Shown: positions 1-8,496, counted from the first letter of the stretch. The stretch: 64,000 nt of DNA from Teichococcus aerophilus (GCF_014490485.1 NZ_JACTVA010000019.1:1-64000), one strand, 5' to 3'. Notes: a model not told the origin generated them from the sequence alone. Translations and numbers: made by a program.

Positions 1-2
1 CG

Positions 3-158
3 GCCGCTGCGGCGGAGGCCGGCGCCTGCCTCTGGCCCACGCCGCCGCCGGCGCTCGACATGGCCACCCTGCGCCCCGGCCAGGCGCGGGACGACGCCCG
101 GCTGCATGCGTGGCTGGCGGCGCCAGGGGCGGCCCTGCCGGCGGGCGCTGCAAGGTGA
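3..158 (+). CDS. C-terminal end of an unidentified protein (partial)
   Basis: An open frame enters from the left edge and stops at TGA 156-158. About 51 residues are visible, alanine/proline rich, ending in LPAGAAR. Third codon positions are almost all G or C, as in the real genes here. The frame starting at base 1 is also open to 237, but it translates to an arginine-rich string typical of a shadow frame. I do not recognise the family from this fragment. It lies 75 bp upstream of the aldolase gene on the same strand, so the two could be co-transcribed. Confidence 0.4.
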   Translation, partial: AAAAEAGACLWPTPPPALDMATLRPGQARDDARLHAWLAAPGAALPAGAAR

Positions 159-233
159 CAGCCCAGAACGCCTCGGCTACACCGCCAGCCTGCGCAACGG
201 CCGATCGGGCCACCTGATCCGGGAGGGAACAGC

Positions 234-1154
234 ATGAAGCTGACACGCCGCGTCACGGACATCCTGTCCTGGTATGAGAGCGACAATCCCGGCACCAAGG
301 GCAACCTCGCGCGCATCCTGATGCAGGGCGAGCTGGGCGGCACCGGGCGGCTGGTGATCCTGCCGGTGGACCAGGGCTTCGAGCATGGCCCCGCCCGCAG
401 CTTCGCCCCCAACCCCGCCGCCTACGACCCGCGCTACCATTTCGAACTGGCGATCGAGGCCGGCCTCTCCGCCTACGCCGCGCCGCTGGGCATGATCGAG
501 GCCGGGGCCGCCACCTTCGCCGGCGCCATCCCGACCATCCTGAAGTTGAACAGCAGCAACAGCCTCTCCACCACCAAGGACCAGGCCGTCACCGGCACGG
601 TGGCAGACGCGCTGCGCCTTGGCTGCTCCGCCATCGGCTTCACCATCTATCCCGGCAGCGAATACCAGTTCGAGATGATGGAGGAGCTGCGAGAGTTGGC
701 CGAGGAAGCCAAGGCCGTCGGCCTGGCCGTGGTGGTGTGGAGCTACCCGCGCGGCCCGATGCTGGACAAGGTGGGGGAGACGGCGCTCGACATCTGCGCC
801 TATGCCGCCCACATGGCCGCCCTTCTCGGCGCCCACATCATCAAGGTGAAGCCGCCCACCGAGGCGATCAGCCTGGACGCCGCCAAGAAGACCTATGAGA
901 AGTATCCGGTGGACGCCTCCACCCTGGCCGGCCGCATCAAGCACATCACCGATGCCTGCTTCGGCGGCCGCCGCATCGTCGTCTTCTCCGGCGGCGAGGC
1001 CGGCACCAGCGAGTCCATCATCGACATGGCCAAGGGCATCCATGCGGGCGGGGGCAACGGCTCCATCATCGGCCGCAACACCTTCCAGCGCCCGAAAGCG
1101 GAAGCGCTGAAGCTGCTGGCCGACATCATCGCCGTCTACAAGACGGCGGCCTGA
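234..1154 (+). CDS. fbaB: Class I fructose-bisphosphate aldolase (DhnA/FbaB type)
   Basis: This 306-residue enzyme should cleave fructose 1,6-bisphosphate to dihydroxyacetone phosphate and glyceraldehyde 3-phosphate through a lysine Schiff base, in cytoplasmic glycolysis/gluconeogenesis. The sequence has the DhnA-type TIM-barrel landmarks: [11 protein letters not shown] near residues 43-53, LKLNSSNS near 103, and HIIKVKPP near 201-208, where Lys204 or Lys206 is the expected Schiff-base residue. The C-terminal phosphate-binding strand [10 protein letters not shown] and the GSIIGRN loop are intact. The ATG at 234 follows GGGAGG at good spacing. thiE starts 5 bp after the stop, so the two are probably one transcript. 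Confidence 0.93.
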   Translation: MKLTRRVTDILSWYESDNPGTKGNLARILMQGELGGTGRLVILPVDQGFEHGPARSFAPNPAAYDPRYHFELAIEAGLSAYAAPLGMIEAGAATFAGAIPTILKLNSSNSLSTTKDQAVTGTVADALRLGCSAIGFTIYPGSEYQFEMMEELRELAEEAKAVGLAVVVWSYPRGPMLDKVGETALDICAYAAHMAALLGAHIIKVKPPTEAISLDAAKKTYEKYPVDASTLAGRIKHITDACFGGRRIVVFSGGEAGTSESIIDMAKGIHAGGGNGSIIGRNTFQRPKAEALKLLADIIAVYKTAA

Positions 1155-1159
1155 GCGCC

Positions 1160-1798
1160 ATGGCTGGAAAGCAGGACGAAGGCTGCCGCCTGTACCTGGT
1201 GACCCCGCCGGTGCTGGAGCCGCGCGGCTTCGCCGACATCCTGGCCCAGGCGCTGGATGCCGGCGACGTCGCCGCCGTGCAGCTGCGCCTGAAGGACGTG
1301 GATGACGACACGCTGAAGCGCGCCATCGACGTATTGCGGCCGGTGGCGCAATCCCGCGACGTCGCCTTCCTGCTGAACGACCGTGCGGACCTGGCGGTGA
1401 AGACCGGCTGCGACGGCGCGCATCTGGGCCAGGAGGATGGCGACCACGCCGCCGCCCGCAAGCTGCTGGGGGACAGGATGCTGGGCATCTCCTGCCACGG
1501 CAGCCGCCACCTGGCGATGCAGGCGGGCGAGGTCGGCGCCGACTACGTCGCCTTCGGCGCCTTCTTCCCCACCAGCACCAAGGTGACGGAGCACACCGCC
1601 GAGCCCGACGTGTTGGAATGGTGGACCGAGATGTTCGAGTTGCCCAGCGTGGCCATCGGCGGCATCACCGCCGCCAATTGTGCGCCACTGGTGCGCGCTG
1701 GCGCGGATTTCCTGGCTGTCGTCAGCGCCGTATGGAGCCATCCGCAAGGCCCGGCCGCCGGGGTGCGGGAACTGAACGCGGCCATCGCCGCCGCCTGA
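1160..1798 (+). CDS. thiE: Thiamine-phosphate synthase
   Basis: This 212-residue ThiE joins 4-methyl-5-(2-phosphooxyethyl)thiazole and hydroxymethylpyrimidine diphosphate to make thiamine phosphate in the cytoplasm. Family landmarks appear in order: VQLRLKD near 40-46, LLNDRADLA near 72-80, DGAHLGQED near 85-93, the GAFFPTSTK phosphate loop near 135-143 and VAIGGIT near 166-172. The length is normal for the family. It follows the aldolase gene by 5 bp, and I see no TPP riboswitch in front, so expression probably comes from the aldolase promoter. A GC-rich hairpin follows the stop. Confidence 0.93.
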   Translation: MAGKQDEGCRLYLVTPPVLEPRGFADILAQALDAGDVAAVQLRLKDVDDDTLKRAIDVLRPVAQSRDVAFLLNDRADLAVKTGCDGAHLGQEDGDHAAARKLLGDRMLGISCHGSRHLAMQAGEVGADYVAFGAFFPTSTKVTEHTAEPDVLEWWTEMFELPSVAIGGITAANCAPLVRAGADFLAVVSAVWSHPQGPAAGVRELNAAIAAA

Positions 1799-1810
1799 GC
1801 GCCGCCGGGC

Positions 1811-1828
1811 CCGGGGGTGCGCCCCCGG
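1811..1828. terminator. GC-rich hairpin between convergent thiE and cupin genes
   Basis: Seven-base arms CCGGGGG and CCCCCGG flank a TGCG loop in the 43-bp gap between convergent genes. There is no clear T-run on either side, so its terminator role is an inference from position and symmetry. Confidence 0.45.
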
Positions 1829-1841
1829 CCCCGCCGCCGCG

Positions 1842-2342
1842 TCAGCCGGCGCCTTCCCGGCGCGGATAGACCTCGCCATTCACCGGGTTGCAGGGCGGGT
1901 CCGGCACGCGGGCGATTTCCTCGCGCACCGCCTTCACATCCACCTTGCCGTGGTCGGGGCGCATCTCGTCCGGGCTTTGGCCGGGCGGGTAGGCGCCGAC
2001 CACCAGCAGGTCCTCGCTCGCATGCAGCCGCTGGTGCGCCACGCCCGCCGGCAGCACCACCGCATCCCCGGCCGAGAGGTGGCGCCGCGCGCCGCCGTCG
2101 CCGCCAATCAGCACCGTGACCTCGCCGCGCGCGATCGCCAGCGCCTCATGCGCCTTGGTGTGGAAATGCGGGTACGGATAGATGCCGTTACGCCAAGCGG
2201 GCGGCCAGCCGTGCCGGGCGAACATCTGCTCCGCCGCCTCGGGCGAGCCAGCCTCGAACGCATCGGACACCACGATCACAGGAAGCAGGAGATTGTTGGG
2301 AACCGGCCCCGCTTCCTCCAACCACAAGACTTCACGTCTCAT
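1842..2342 (-). CDS. Cupin-domain protein, YjlB-like
   Basis: A 166-residue single-domain cupin of the YjlB type, of unknown substrate. The metal-binding motif is visible: YPHFHTKAHEALAIARGE with His59, His61 and Glu66, and the second cupin motif carries the fourth ligand in LPAGVAHQRLH. YjlB-like proteins keep the WRNGIYPYPHFH block seen here. I place the start at ATG 2342 because AGGAGG lies 5 bases upstream; a GTG six bases further upstream would leave no room for the ribosome site. It is convergent with thiE, stands alone, and the sequence gives no pathway assignment. Confidence 0.85.
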   Translation of the reverse strand: MRREVLWLEEAGPVPNNLLLPVIVVSDAFEAGSPEAAEQMFARHGWPPAWRNGIYPYPHFHTKAHEALAIARGEVTVLIGGDGGARRHLSAGDAVVLPAGVAHQRLHASEDLLVVGAYPPGQSPDEMRPDHGKVDVKAVREEIARVPDPPCNPVNGEVYPRREGAG

Positions 2343-2495
2343 CGCCACCTCCTGTTGCTCTTGTTGTGATCCTGAAACGGAGATGGCGGCCCCGGGGTTG
2401 CCCTGTCCAGCATGAGCTGGGTCTGGGCAATCCCGGGGCCGCCATCACGGGGGCTCGGAAAATTCGTGGCGGGCGCGACCCGCCTTGGGTTCGGC

Positions 2496-3248
2496 TTAGC
2501 GGCGGGTGGTGCCCAGCGCCATGTCACCGACCACTTCGGCCAGGTGCGCGGCGTGCGGGGAAGCCGGCGCCTCGGCCACTTCCTCGAAGCTGCCATCGGC
2601 GCGGCTGGCGGTCATGATGCGGCCGGTGTCGGGGCGGTTGTAGATGAAGCCGTAGGTCGGGTAGGTGCGGCCATAGGAGTCGTCGCTGCGGCCGACCTGT
2701 ACGCGCACCGCGGTCCAGTCATTGCGGTCGGACACGTCGACGACGGAGACGCCGCGCATGATGGTGCCCTTGCGGATGCCCGGGCCTTCCCAGTTGGCGT
2801 GGTCCATCAGCACTTCGCGGGCGCTGACGATGCGGGAGACGACGCCCACATGGCCGAGGCGCATGCCGCCCGAGGAGCGGAAGGCGAGGACCGAGCCGCG
2901 CTCCGGGCGCTGGCCACGGGCGTAGCTGCCGGCCGCGTTGGCCCACCAGGTGTGGGCATTGCCGCTGATATCCATCCCGGTGACGGAGCGGGCATAGGGA
3001 ACGCAGGAGATGGAAGCGGGCGTGCTGGCCACCGCGCGGCGGGCCGTGGCGGCGGCGGCAAGCCGGCCTTCCGGCTTGCCGGATTGCGGCTTGCTGCTGC
3101 GCACCGCAGCGGTCGGCTGGGCCGCCACGCGCTGGTGCTTGGCGGCCTCGCGGGCGCTCCGGCTCGTGGAAGCGTCTGCCATCGACGGGACGGCACACAT
3201 CGTGCCGAACATGATAGCCAACGCCAAAGCCGTGCTTGATGCCCGCAT
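2496..3248 (-). CDS. Secreted CHAP-domain protein (putative peptidoglycan amidase/endopeptidase)
   Basis: A 250-residue protein with an N-terminal signal peptide (hydrophobic residues 6-24, cleavage probably after SMA or ADA) and a basic low-complexity linker to about residue 78. The CHAP domain follows: Cys82 in ISCVPYARSVTGM is the expected nucleophile and His133 in LGHVGVV the general base. CHAP enzymes hydrolyse amide bonds in peptidoglycan, so it probably acts in the periplasm on the wall. The C-terminal 50 residues past YGFIYNRP are unique. A perfect CtrA-type box lies 160-174 bp upstream, which would suit a cell-cycle-timed wall hydrolase. Confidence 0.85.
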   Translation of the reverse strand: MRASSTALALAIMFGTMCAVPSMADASTSRSAREAAKHQRVAAQPTAAVRSSKPQSGKPEGRLAAAATARRAVASTPASISCVPYARSVTGMDISGNAHTWWANAAGSYARGQRPERGSVLAFRSSGGMRLGHVGVVSRIVSAREVLMDHANWEGPGIRKGTIMRGVSVVDVSDRNDWTAVRVQVGRSDDSYGRTYPTYGFIYNRPDTGRIMTASRADGSFEEVAEAPASPHAAHLAEVVGDMALGTTRR

Positions 3249-3407
3249 GAAACCCCCAAACCCCTGAAAACTCAGTCCCCCACCGAGCCGGTTGCCCGAC
3301 TGCGATGTGAAGGCGGTACCAAAGGGTTAAGGGGTTGGACAACCGGGTTGCGCGTTACAGCGCGAAATGTGCCGTGATTCGTCAGTTCCGTAGGCACAAA
3401 ACAGTGA

Positions 3408-3422
3408 TTAATGTGATGTTAA
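3408..3422 (-). promoter_or_regulatory. Perfect CtrA full-site motif (TTAA-N7-TTAA)
   Basis: TTAA at 3408-3411 and TTAA at 3419-3422 are separated by exactly seven bases (TGTGATG), the CtrA consensus of alphaproteobacteria. It lies 160 bp upstream of the CHAP start in an A/T-rich intergenic stretch. Binding is an inference from the motif. Confidence 0.6.
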
Positions 3423-3506
3423 TCCTATATCACAGGCTTACAGGATAAAATGCCACAGTGTTGCGACATGTATGCAACACCCTCAGAATCGTATTTGCAC
3501 AAACAG

Positions 3507-3542
3507 AAACGGCGTGGCGGGGTTCCCCCCACCACGCCGTTT
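3507..3542 (-). terminator. Rho-independent terminator of ridA
   Basis: Sixteen-base arms (3507-3522 and 3527-3542) with one mismatch flank a four-base loop. Reading leftward after ridA, the stem is followed by a T-rich stretch (CTGTTTGTG). Short A and T runs on both edges could also make it work in the other direction. Confidence 0.75.
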
Positions 3543-3561
3543 TGTGAAGACCAGCTAAGCC

Positions 3562-3912
3562 TTAGCGGCAAGCGGTAATCATGATCTCCACCAGGTGGCG
3601 CGGGTCGGCCATGTTGGCTTCGACGCAGGCGCGGACCGGGGCGCCGCCCTCGGGCAGCCACTTGGTCCACACGCCGTTCAGCGCGTCGCGGTCACGGATG
3701 TCCTTCAGCCAGACCTGGGCCTGCAGCAGGCGGGTCTTGTCGGTGCCGTGGTTCTCCAGCAGCGCGTCGATCTTGGCCAGGATCTGGTTGGTCTGGCCGA
3801 CGACGTCCTGGGAGAGGTCCTGGGCGGTCACGCCGGCCAGGTAGACGAAGCCGTGATACTCGACCGCGTTGGACAGGACCGGGTTGGTCTCGTGGCGGGT
3901 GATCTTGCTCAT
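3562..3912 (-). CDS. RidA-family enamine/imine deaminase
   Basis: A 116-residue RidA (YjgF/YER057c/UK114) protein. Members hydrolyse reactive enamine/imine intermediates released by PLP enzymes. Visible family features are the GFVYLAGVTAQD strand, QTNQILAKIDALLENHG helix, LQAQVWLKDI and the PVRACVEANMADP block, whose arginine is the substrate carboxylate ligand. The start is ATG 3912, preceded by AGGGAG; the open frame continues upstream but that extension has no RidA similarity. It sits alone and is followed by a strong terminator. Confidence 0.9.
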   Translation of the reverse strand: MSKITRHETNPVLSNAVEYHGFVYLAGVTAQDLSQDVVGQTNQILAKIDALLENHGTDKTRLLQAQVWLKDIRDRDALNGVWTKWLPEGGAPVRACVEANMADPRHLVEIMITACR

Positions 3913-4089
3913 CGGTGCTTCGCGCTCCCTGAGAATGGCCCCGGCGACGTTACGCCGCCGGGCTGGAAACCGTGCTTCTAGGCCGCGTGGGGGATAGCCG
4001 CAAGCCACCCTGCCCGGCCCTTGGCCCCACCGTGAACACCACCACGCGCGGCCAGGTCCAAGCCTCGGGCAGGCGGGATGCCCCTGCCC

Positions 4090-5403
4090 CTAGGCCGGCG
4101 GCGCCTCCAACGATGCCTCGATGCGCCGCATCCGCGTCAGGCCCCAGGCGAAGACGCACAGCGCCAGCAGCACCGCCACCGCCACCGGCAGGCGCAACCC
4201 GAAAGCCTCGCCGGCGGTACCCAGCATCAGCGCGCCCAGCGCCGGGCAGGCGCGGGTGATCAGACCCCACAGCGCCAGCACCCGGCCACGCATGTCCGGC
4301 TGCGCCGCCGTCTGCGCCAGGGTCTGCACCGCCGTACCGTGCAGGGAAGCACTGAAGCCGATGCCGGCCGCGCAGAGCAGCCCGAAGGGAAACCACCCGG
4401 TAGCGACGAAGCCGCCCACCGCGATGGCCTGCGTCAGGCCGGAGAAGATGGCCACTTTCGTCGCCCCCTCCAGCCGCCCGCGCGCCATCAGCCACATGCC
4501 GCCGATCAGCGCGCCGACGCCGAAGCAGGCGGTCAGCATCGCCAGAGAATCCGCGCCACGGCCGAAGATGCGCTCGACGAAGGGGGGCAGCAGTTCCTGC
4601 ACGCAGCGCAGCAGCACCGCAATCATCGCCGCGTACATCATCAGCGGCCCCAGGCCGGGATGGTTGGCGATGTAGCGGAAGCCGTCCTTCACCTCGCCCA
4701 GCAGGCTGCCGGTGGAGGGATGGCCGCGCCGGTGTTCCGGCTCCACCCGCATCAGCACCATGCTGAGCAGGGCGAGGCAGTAGGCCAGCGAATTGCAGGC
4801 CACCGCCGGCGCCACGCCGAAGACGGCAATGATCGGCCCCGCCAGCCCGGGGCCGATGAAGCGCGCCAGATTAAAGACGAGGGAATTGCACGCCACAGCC
4901 GCCGGCAGCTCGCCCTTCGGCACGATGCCCGGCAGCAGGGTCTGCCGCGCCGGCTGCAGGAAGCTGGCGGCGGTGCCGCTTATCAGCTCCAGCGCGATCA
5001 GCAGGCCGATGGTGATCTGCCCCGTCGCCACCAGGGTGGCGACGCTGGCGGCCTCCAGCGCGATGACGGCCTGGGAGATGGTGGTGAGCTTGACCCGGTC
5101 CACCCGGTCCGCGACCGCCCCCGCGATCGGGCTGATGAAGGCGGCGGGGGCGAGGTCGCTGAACGCGACCACGCCGACCCAGAAGGCACTTCCGGTCATT
5201 TCCCAGGCCAGCCATGTCACCGCGATGCGGTGCATCCACAGGCCGGTCCAGGCCGTCAGGCTACCGCCGAAGAAGATCCTGGCATTCCGCGTCGACAGCG
5301 CCCTCTGCAGGCCGCCGAACGCCGCGAATCCCGCCAGGGTCAGGAGCCCCGGCCGGCCCCACCCGCGGCGGCGGGCGGCGCGCCATTGGCGCCGCGCACG
5401 CAT
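4090..5403 (-). CDS. MFS transporter, EntS/MFS_3 type exporter
   Basis: A 437-residue major facilitator protein with about 12 hydrophobic segments, in the inner membrane. The cytoplasmic loop motif GAVADRVDR near 95-103 is the family A motif (GxxxDRxxR). The overall pattern (TAWTGLWMHRIAVTWLAWEMTGS at the start, QPARQTLLP after TM4) fits the MFS_3 group that includes the enterobactin exporter EntS; the cargo is unknown. The first 20 residues are very basic and lie within the 3' end of the upstream lipoprotein gene (64-bp overlap). A CTG near 5340 would remove the overlap, so the start is uncertain. Confidence 0.85.
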   Translation of the reverse strand: MRARRQWRAARRRGWGRPGLLTLAGFAAFGGLQRALSTRNARIFFGGSLTAWTGLWMHRIAVTWLAWEMTGSAFWVGVVAFSDLAPAAFISPIAGAVADRVDRVKLTTISQAVIALEAASVATLVATGQITIGLLIALELISGTAASFLQPARQTLLPGIVPKGELPAAVACNSLVFNLARFIGPGLAGPIIAVFGVAPAVACNSLAYCLALLSMVLMRVEPEHRRGHPSTGSLLGEVKDGFRYIANHPGLGPLMMYAAMIAVLLRCVQELLPPFVERIFGRGADSLAMLTACFGVGALIGGMWLMARGRLEGATKVAIFSGLTQAIAVGGFVATGWFPFGLLCAAGIGFSASLHGTAVQTLAQTAAQPDMRGRVLALWGLITRACPALGALMLGTAGEAFGLRLPVAVAVLLALCVFAWGLTRMRRIEASLEAPPA

Positions 5404-5675
5404 TCATCGACCAGCCGGTCCTGCTGGAAGCGGGAGGACAGGCGGTCCGGGCTCATCGAGCCGGTGGTGGAGCCGCTGAAGGCGCCGGAGCCGAGGCGCG
5501 ACTCGGCCTCGTCCTGCCGCATCAACTGGCCTCGGTCGCGGAAGCGCATCACGCGCTCGGCTTCCTGGCGGCAGGCAGCGTTGGTGGCGTCCTGCTCCCG
5601 CTGGTCGGCGGAGCGCGGCGCGGGGGCGGCACAGGCGCCCAGGAGCAGCAGCAGGGGAAGAATGGCAGATTTCAT
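5340..5675 (-). CDS. Small predicted lipoprotein
   Basis: A 111-residue protein starting MKSAILPLLLLLGAC, a lipoprotein signal with lipobox LLGAC and acylated Cys15. The mature part is polar, with DQREQDATNAACRQEAERVMRF, and ends in an Ala/Gly-rich tail. I do not recognise the family. I prefer ATG 5675 (GGAG upstream) to the ATG five codons earlier because it places the basic residue and hydrophobic run at the N terminus. Its 3' end overlaps the MFS gene by 64 bp, which suggests co-transcription. Confidence 0.65.
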   Translation of the reverse strand: MKSAILPLLLLLGACAAPAPRSADQREQDATNAACRQEAERVMRFRDRGQLMRQDEAESRLGSGAFSGSTTGSMSPDRLSSRFQQDRLVDECVRGANGAPPAAAGGAGRGS

Positions 5676-5742
5676 GATGCGCTCCGGCAAGGCGTGTCCC
5701 GCTGGCCGGACCGACGCCGGACAAGGCGTCGGCGCGAGGCTC

Positions 5743-6303
5743 TCAGCCCGCTTCGGCTCCCCTGTCCGCCGGCGTGCCGGCGATACGGTGCGACAAAAGT
5801 CGCTTCATCCCGGTTTCGTCGAAACGCCCCGCCGCGTCCAGCCCTTCAGTCGCCGCGGCGGTCAGAAGTGCGGGGTGCAATTCGATTCCATCGGCCGAGA
5901 TAGCGAACATGCCCGTCATCCACCGTGCGCGGGAGAGCAGGTCGACCAACGCCAGCAGCCGCAGGCACAACGAAAGGCCGGCCAGCGTCTCCAGCCCCAC
6001 CAGCCGGTCCACCGCCTCCGCCCAGCAGGCGGCGTCGGCATCGGCCAGGGCCATCACCGGGCCATCCTGGAACACTAATGTGCGGTGCGGCCCCCAGCGC
6101 TCGGCGGCGGCGGCGGCGCGGGCGGCCTCCCAGGCCTGGCTCAGGGCCAGCGGGGGGACGGAGGGCATGCGCTCCGGTGGGCAGGGAATGGCGTAGTGCA
6201 ACGCGCCGTCAGGGGCGGCGGCCACACGAATGGCGGTCGGCATGCGGCGCAACATGGGCATGAAGAGACGGCGGCGCCAGGGTCCGGCAGGCGGCACCGG
6301 CAT
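5743..6303 (-). CDS. Unidentified protein
   Basis: I do not recognise this protein (186 residues from ATG 6303; later ATGs at 6261 and 6243 are possible). It is Ala/Leu-rich with helical segments such as LSQAWEAARAAAAAERWG and LSLCLRLLALVDLLSRARWM, and has no signal peptide or obvious catalytic motif. The open frame continues upstream to 6582 but that part is Cys/Gly-rich, overlaps the rightward gene at 6449 and looks non-coding. Ribosome-site evidence is weak for every start. Codon bias supports coding. Confidence 0.5.
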   Translation of the reverse strand: MPVPPAGPWRRRLFMPMLRRMPTAIRVAAAPDGALHYAIPCPPERMPSVPPLALSQAWEAARAAAAAERWGPHRTLVFQDGPVMALADADAACWAEAVDRLVGLETLAGLSLCLRLLALVDLLSRARWMTGMFAISADGIELHPALLTAAATEGLDAAGRFDETGMKRLLSHRIAGTPADRGAEAG

Positions 6304-6448
6304 GCATCCGCCGGTGGCTTGACAGGCCAGCAGGCATCCGCGCCAATCGGCGGCAGGGCGGACCTCACGTGCCGGCCCGCATCCCGCCGCCGAGTCCTGT
6401 CGAAGGGCGCCGGGATGATCCGCCCGGCAGGCGGAGAACCGTATCCCG

Positions 6449-7255
6449 ATGACCAGCTTCCTGTGGCTGCCCGCGCTGACCAAGGCAGCCTCGACGGCGT
6501 TGATCGTCGTCCTGGCCTCGGCACTGGCGGAGCGGCTGGGGCCGTTCTGGGGCGCCCTGGTCACCAGCCTGCCCATTTCCACTGGCCCCGCCTATGTCTT
6601 CCTGGCGCTGGAGCACGACGCCGCCTTCCTGGCCGCCAGCCTGTTGAGCAGCTTCGCCGCGCACGCCGCCACCGCCTTGTTCATGGTGACGTATGGCCTG
6701 CTGGCGCGGCGGCACGCGCTCTGGCGCAGCCTGTTGCCGGCGGTGCTGGCCTGGGCGGCGGGCGGCTATGCCATCCTGCAGGTGGAATGGACGCCGCTAT
6801 CCGCCCTGGTGCTGAACCTCGTGGTCTATGCCGCCTGCCTGGCCCTGCTGCGCCCCCGCCCGCTGGCGCCGGGGGAACTCCGGGCCGCCCCGCGCCGCCG
6901 CTGGTACGACCTGCCGGCCCGGGCCGCCGCCGTCGCCGGCTTCGTGCTGCTGGTGGTGGCAGCCAGCAACGTCCTGGGGCCGAAAGCCACCGGGCTGGTG
7001 GCGATCTACCCGATCGGCATGACCTGCCTCAGCGTCATCCTGCATCCCCGCATCGGCGGCCCGGCCATGTCGCTGCTGGTGGCAACCTCGCTGCGGGCCA
7101 TGCTGGGCTTCGGCGCCATGCTGCTGGTGGTGCACCTGCTGGTGCGTCCCTGGGGCGTGCCGGCGGCGATGGCGGCGGGCCTGGCGGTCTCCCTCGCCTG
7201 GTCGGTGGTGCTGATGCTGGCCCGCCAGCGGCCGGGCCTGCCGAAGCGGGCCTGA
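6449..7255 (+). CDS. Integral membrane protein of unknown function
   Basis: A 268-residue protein that is almost entirely hydrophobic, with about eight or nine membrane segments (for example near 10-30, 38-55, 60-90, 95-115, 118-138, 160-182, 210-235 and 238-258). Short conserved-looking polar loops are TSLPISTGPAYVF (near 39-51) and IYPIGMTCLSVILHPRIGG (near 185-203), which may repeat a half-transporter motif. I cannot assign a family or substrate. ATG 6449 follows GGAG. The gene stands alone between an unknown leftward gene and mltB. Confidence 0.65.
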   Translation: MTSFLWLPALTKAASTALIVVLASALAERLGPFWGALVTSLPISTGPAYVFLALEHDAAFLAASLLSSFAAHAATALFMVTYGLLARRHALWRSLLPAVLAWAAGGYAILQVEWTPLSALVLNLVVYAACLALLRPRPLAPGELRAAPRRRWYDLPARAAAVAGFVLLVVAASNVLGPKATGLVAIYPIGMTCLSVILHPRIGGPAMSLLVATSLRAMLGFGAMLLVVHLLVRPWGVPAAMAAGLAVSLAWSVVLMLARQRPGLPKRA

Positions 7256-7382
7256 CGCTTCAGTCTCAGAGACCCAGGGGGCGTCGATCGCAGCAGTTAA
7301 ATCGGCCGGAGGCGTGAATCGTGCGGGCAGCCGGGCCGGCTGGCCGGTTGCATCGCCCGCCTGAAACTGCCACCAGAGGCCG

Positions 7383-8441
7383 ATGCTCGACCGTCGCCTC
7401 CTCCTCTCCGGCACCGCCGCCTTGTTGGCCGGCTGCTCCTCGGCCGCCGTCCCGGCAGCCTCCCCGTCCCCGGTGGCCGCTCCGGCCCCGGCGGCACCGC
7501 CACCGCCCGCGCCGGCCCCCGCCGCCGAGCCCAGCGCGGCGGACCGGGCCAGCTTCGACCGCTTCCTAGCCGGGGTGCGCACCGAGGCCAAACGCTCCGG
7601 CGTCTCCGACGCCACGCTGCAGCGTGCTCTCGGCGGCCTGCGCCCCCTGCCCCGCGTGCTGGAGCTGGACCGCAAGCAGCCGGAAGGCGTGCTGAGCTGG
7701 GAGCAGTACCGGGACCGCATCGTCTCCTCCACCCGCATCGCCAATGGCCAGCGCGCCTATGCCGAGAACCGCGCGCTGCTACAGGACCTGGAAGCGCGCT
7801 ACGGCGTCTCCGCCCGCGTCATCGTCGCGATCTGGGGCATGGAGACCAATTACGGCGGCAACACCGGCGGCTTCAATGTCGTCGAGGCGCTGGCGACCCT
7901 GGCCTGGGAAGGCCGCCGCGCCGCCTTCTTCCGTGGCGAGCTGATGGCCGCGCTGCGCATCCTGGATGCCGGGCACATCACGCCGGAAGGCATGCGCGGC
8001 TCCTGGGCCGGCGCCATGGGCCACCCGCAATTCATGCCCACCAGCTTCGAGCGTCTCGCCGTCGATATCGATGGCGACGGCCACCGCGACATCTGGGGCA
8101 GCAAGGCGGATGCGCTGGGCTCCATCGCCAACTACCTGGCCAAGAGCGGCTGGCAGGCCGGCCAGGGCTGGGCGCTGGAAGTGCGCCCGCCCGCCGGCTT
8201 CGACATCCAGCGCGTCGACACCGAGACCCGCCGCTCGATGGCCGAGTGGAGCCGACTGGGCTGGCGCCTGGCCGATGGCTCGCCCCTGCCCGCCAACGGG
8301 CCGGATGCCAACCTGGCGGTGCCGACCCGCAGCTCCGGCCAGGTCTTCCTCGGCCTGCCGAACCTGCGCGTGATCCGCCGCTACAACTCGCCGATGAACT
8401 ATGGCCTGGCGGTGGGGCTGCTGGCCGACCGCGTGGCCTGA
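7383..8441 (+). CDS. mltB: Membrane-bound lytic murein transglycosylase B family
   Basis: A 352-residue lipoprotein that cleaves the MurNAc-GlcNAc bond of peptidoglycan with 1,6-anhydro product formation, in the periplasm. The lipobox LLAGC gives acylated Cys18, followed by a Pro/Ala linker to about residue 52. The SLT/MltB domain carries catalytic Glu154 in WGMETNYGG and the conserved SWAGAMGHPQFMPTSF and GDGHRDIW blocks. A C-terminal extension ending in VIRRYNSPMNYGLAVGLLAD is typical of the MltB group. A copy of the 3'-end hairpin element follows the stop by 9 bp. Confidence 0.92.
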   Translation: MLDRRLLLSGTAALLAGCSSAAVPAASPSPVAAPAPAAPPPPAPAPAAEPSAADRASFDRFLAGVRTEAKRSGVSDATLQRALGGLRPLPRVLELDRKQPEGVLSWEQYRDRIVSSTRIANGQRAYAENRALLQDLEARYGVSARVIVAIWGMETNYGGNTGGFNVVEALATLAWEGRRAAFFRGELMAALRILDAGHITPEGMRGSWAGAMGHPQFMPTSFERLAVDIDGDGHRDIWGSKADALGSIANYLAKSGWQAGQGWALEVRPPAGFDIQRVDTETRRSMAEWSRLGWRLADGSPLPANGPDANLAVPTRSSGQVFLGLPNLRVIRRYNSPMNYGLAVGLLADRVA

Positions 8442-8450
8442 TAAGGGGAG

Positions 8451-8496
8451 GAAGGCCGGGGGAAGGAATTCCCCCGGTCCCCCATCTTCTTTTTGT
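8451..8496 (+). repeat. 3'-end hairpin repeat, copy 1 (after mltB)
   Basis: Begins GAAGGCC, then a CCGGGGG / CCCCCGG stem around a core containing AAGGAATT, then CCCCCATCTT and a T-rich tract. It is oriented like mltB, 9 bp after its stop, and probably acts as its terminator. Related copies lie at 8595-8640, 27790-27836, 27993-28028 and 28101-28134. Confidence 0.7.

Larger units (their letters stand above)
3249..3561. other. Intergenic region between ridA and the CHAP gene
   Basis: This 313-bp gap is visibly richer in A/T than the genes around it, mainly at 3320-3480. It holds the CtrA-type box at 3408-3422 and the ridA terminator hairpin at 3507-3542. It probably carries the promoter of the leftward CHAP gene. 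I see no convincing small ORF or RNA gene. Confidence 0.7.

Noticed and set aside
234-1798. TPP riboswitch controlling thiE
   Set aside because: Only 5 bp separate the aldolase stop from thiE, and no conserved TPP-aptamer motif (CUGAGA) appears in the leader upstream of the aldolase gene.
4078-6078. A 666-codon rightward open frame over the MFS and lipoprotein genes
   Set aside because: It is antisense to well-supported genes, His/Arg/Gln/Gly rich and has no recognisable family. It is a GC-driven shadow.
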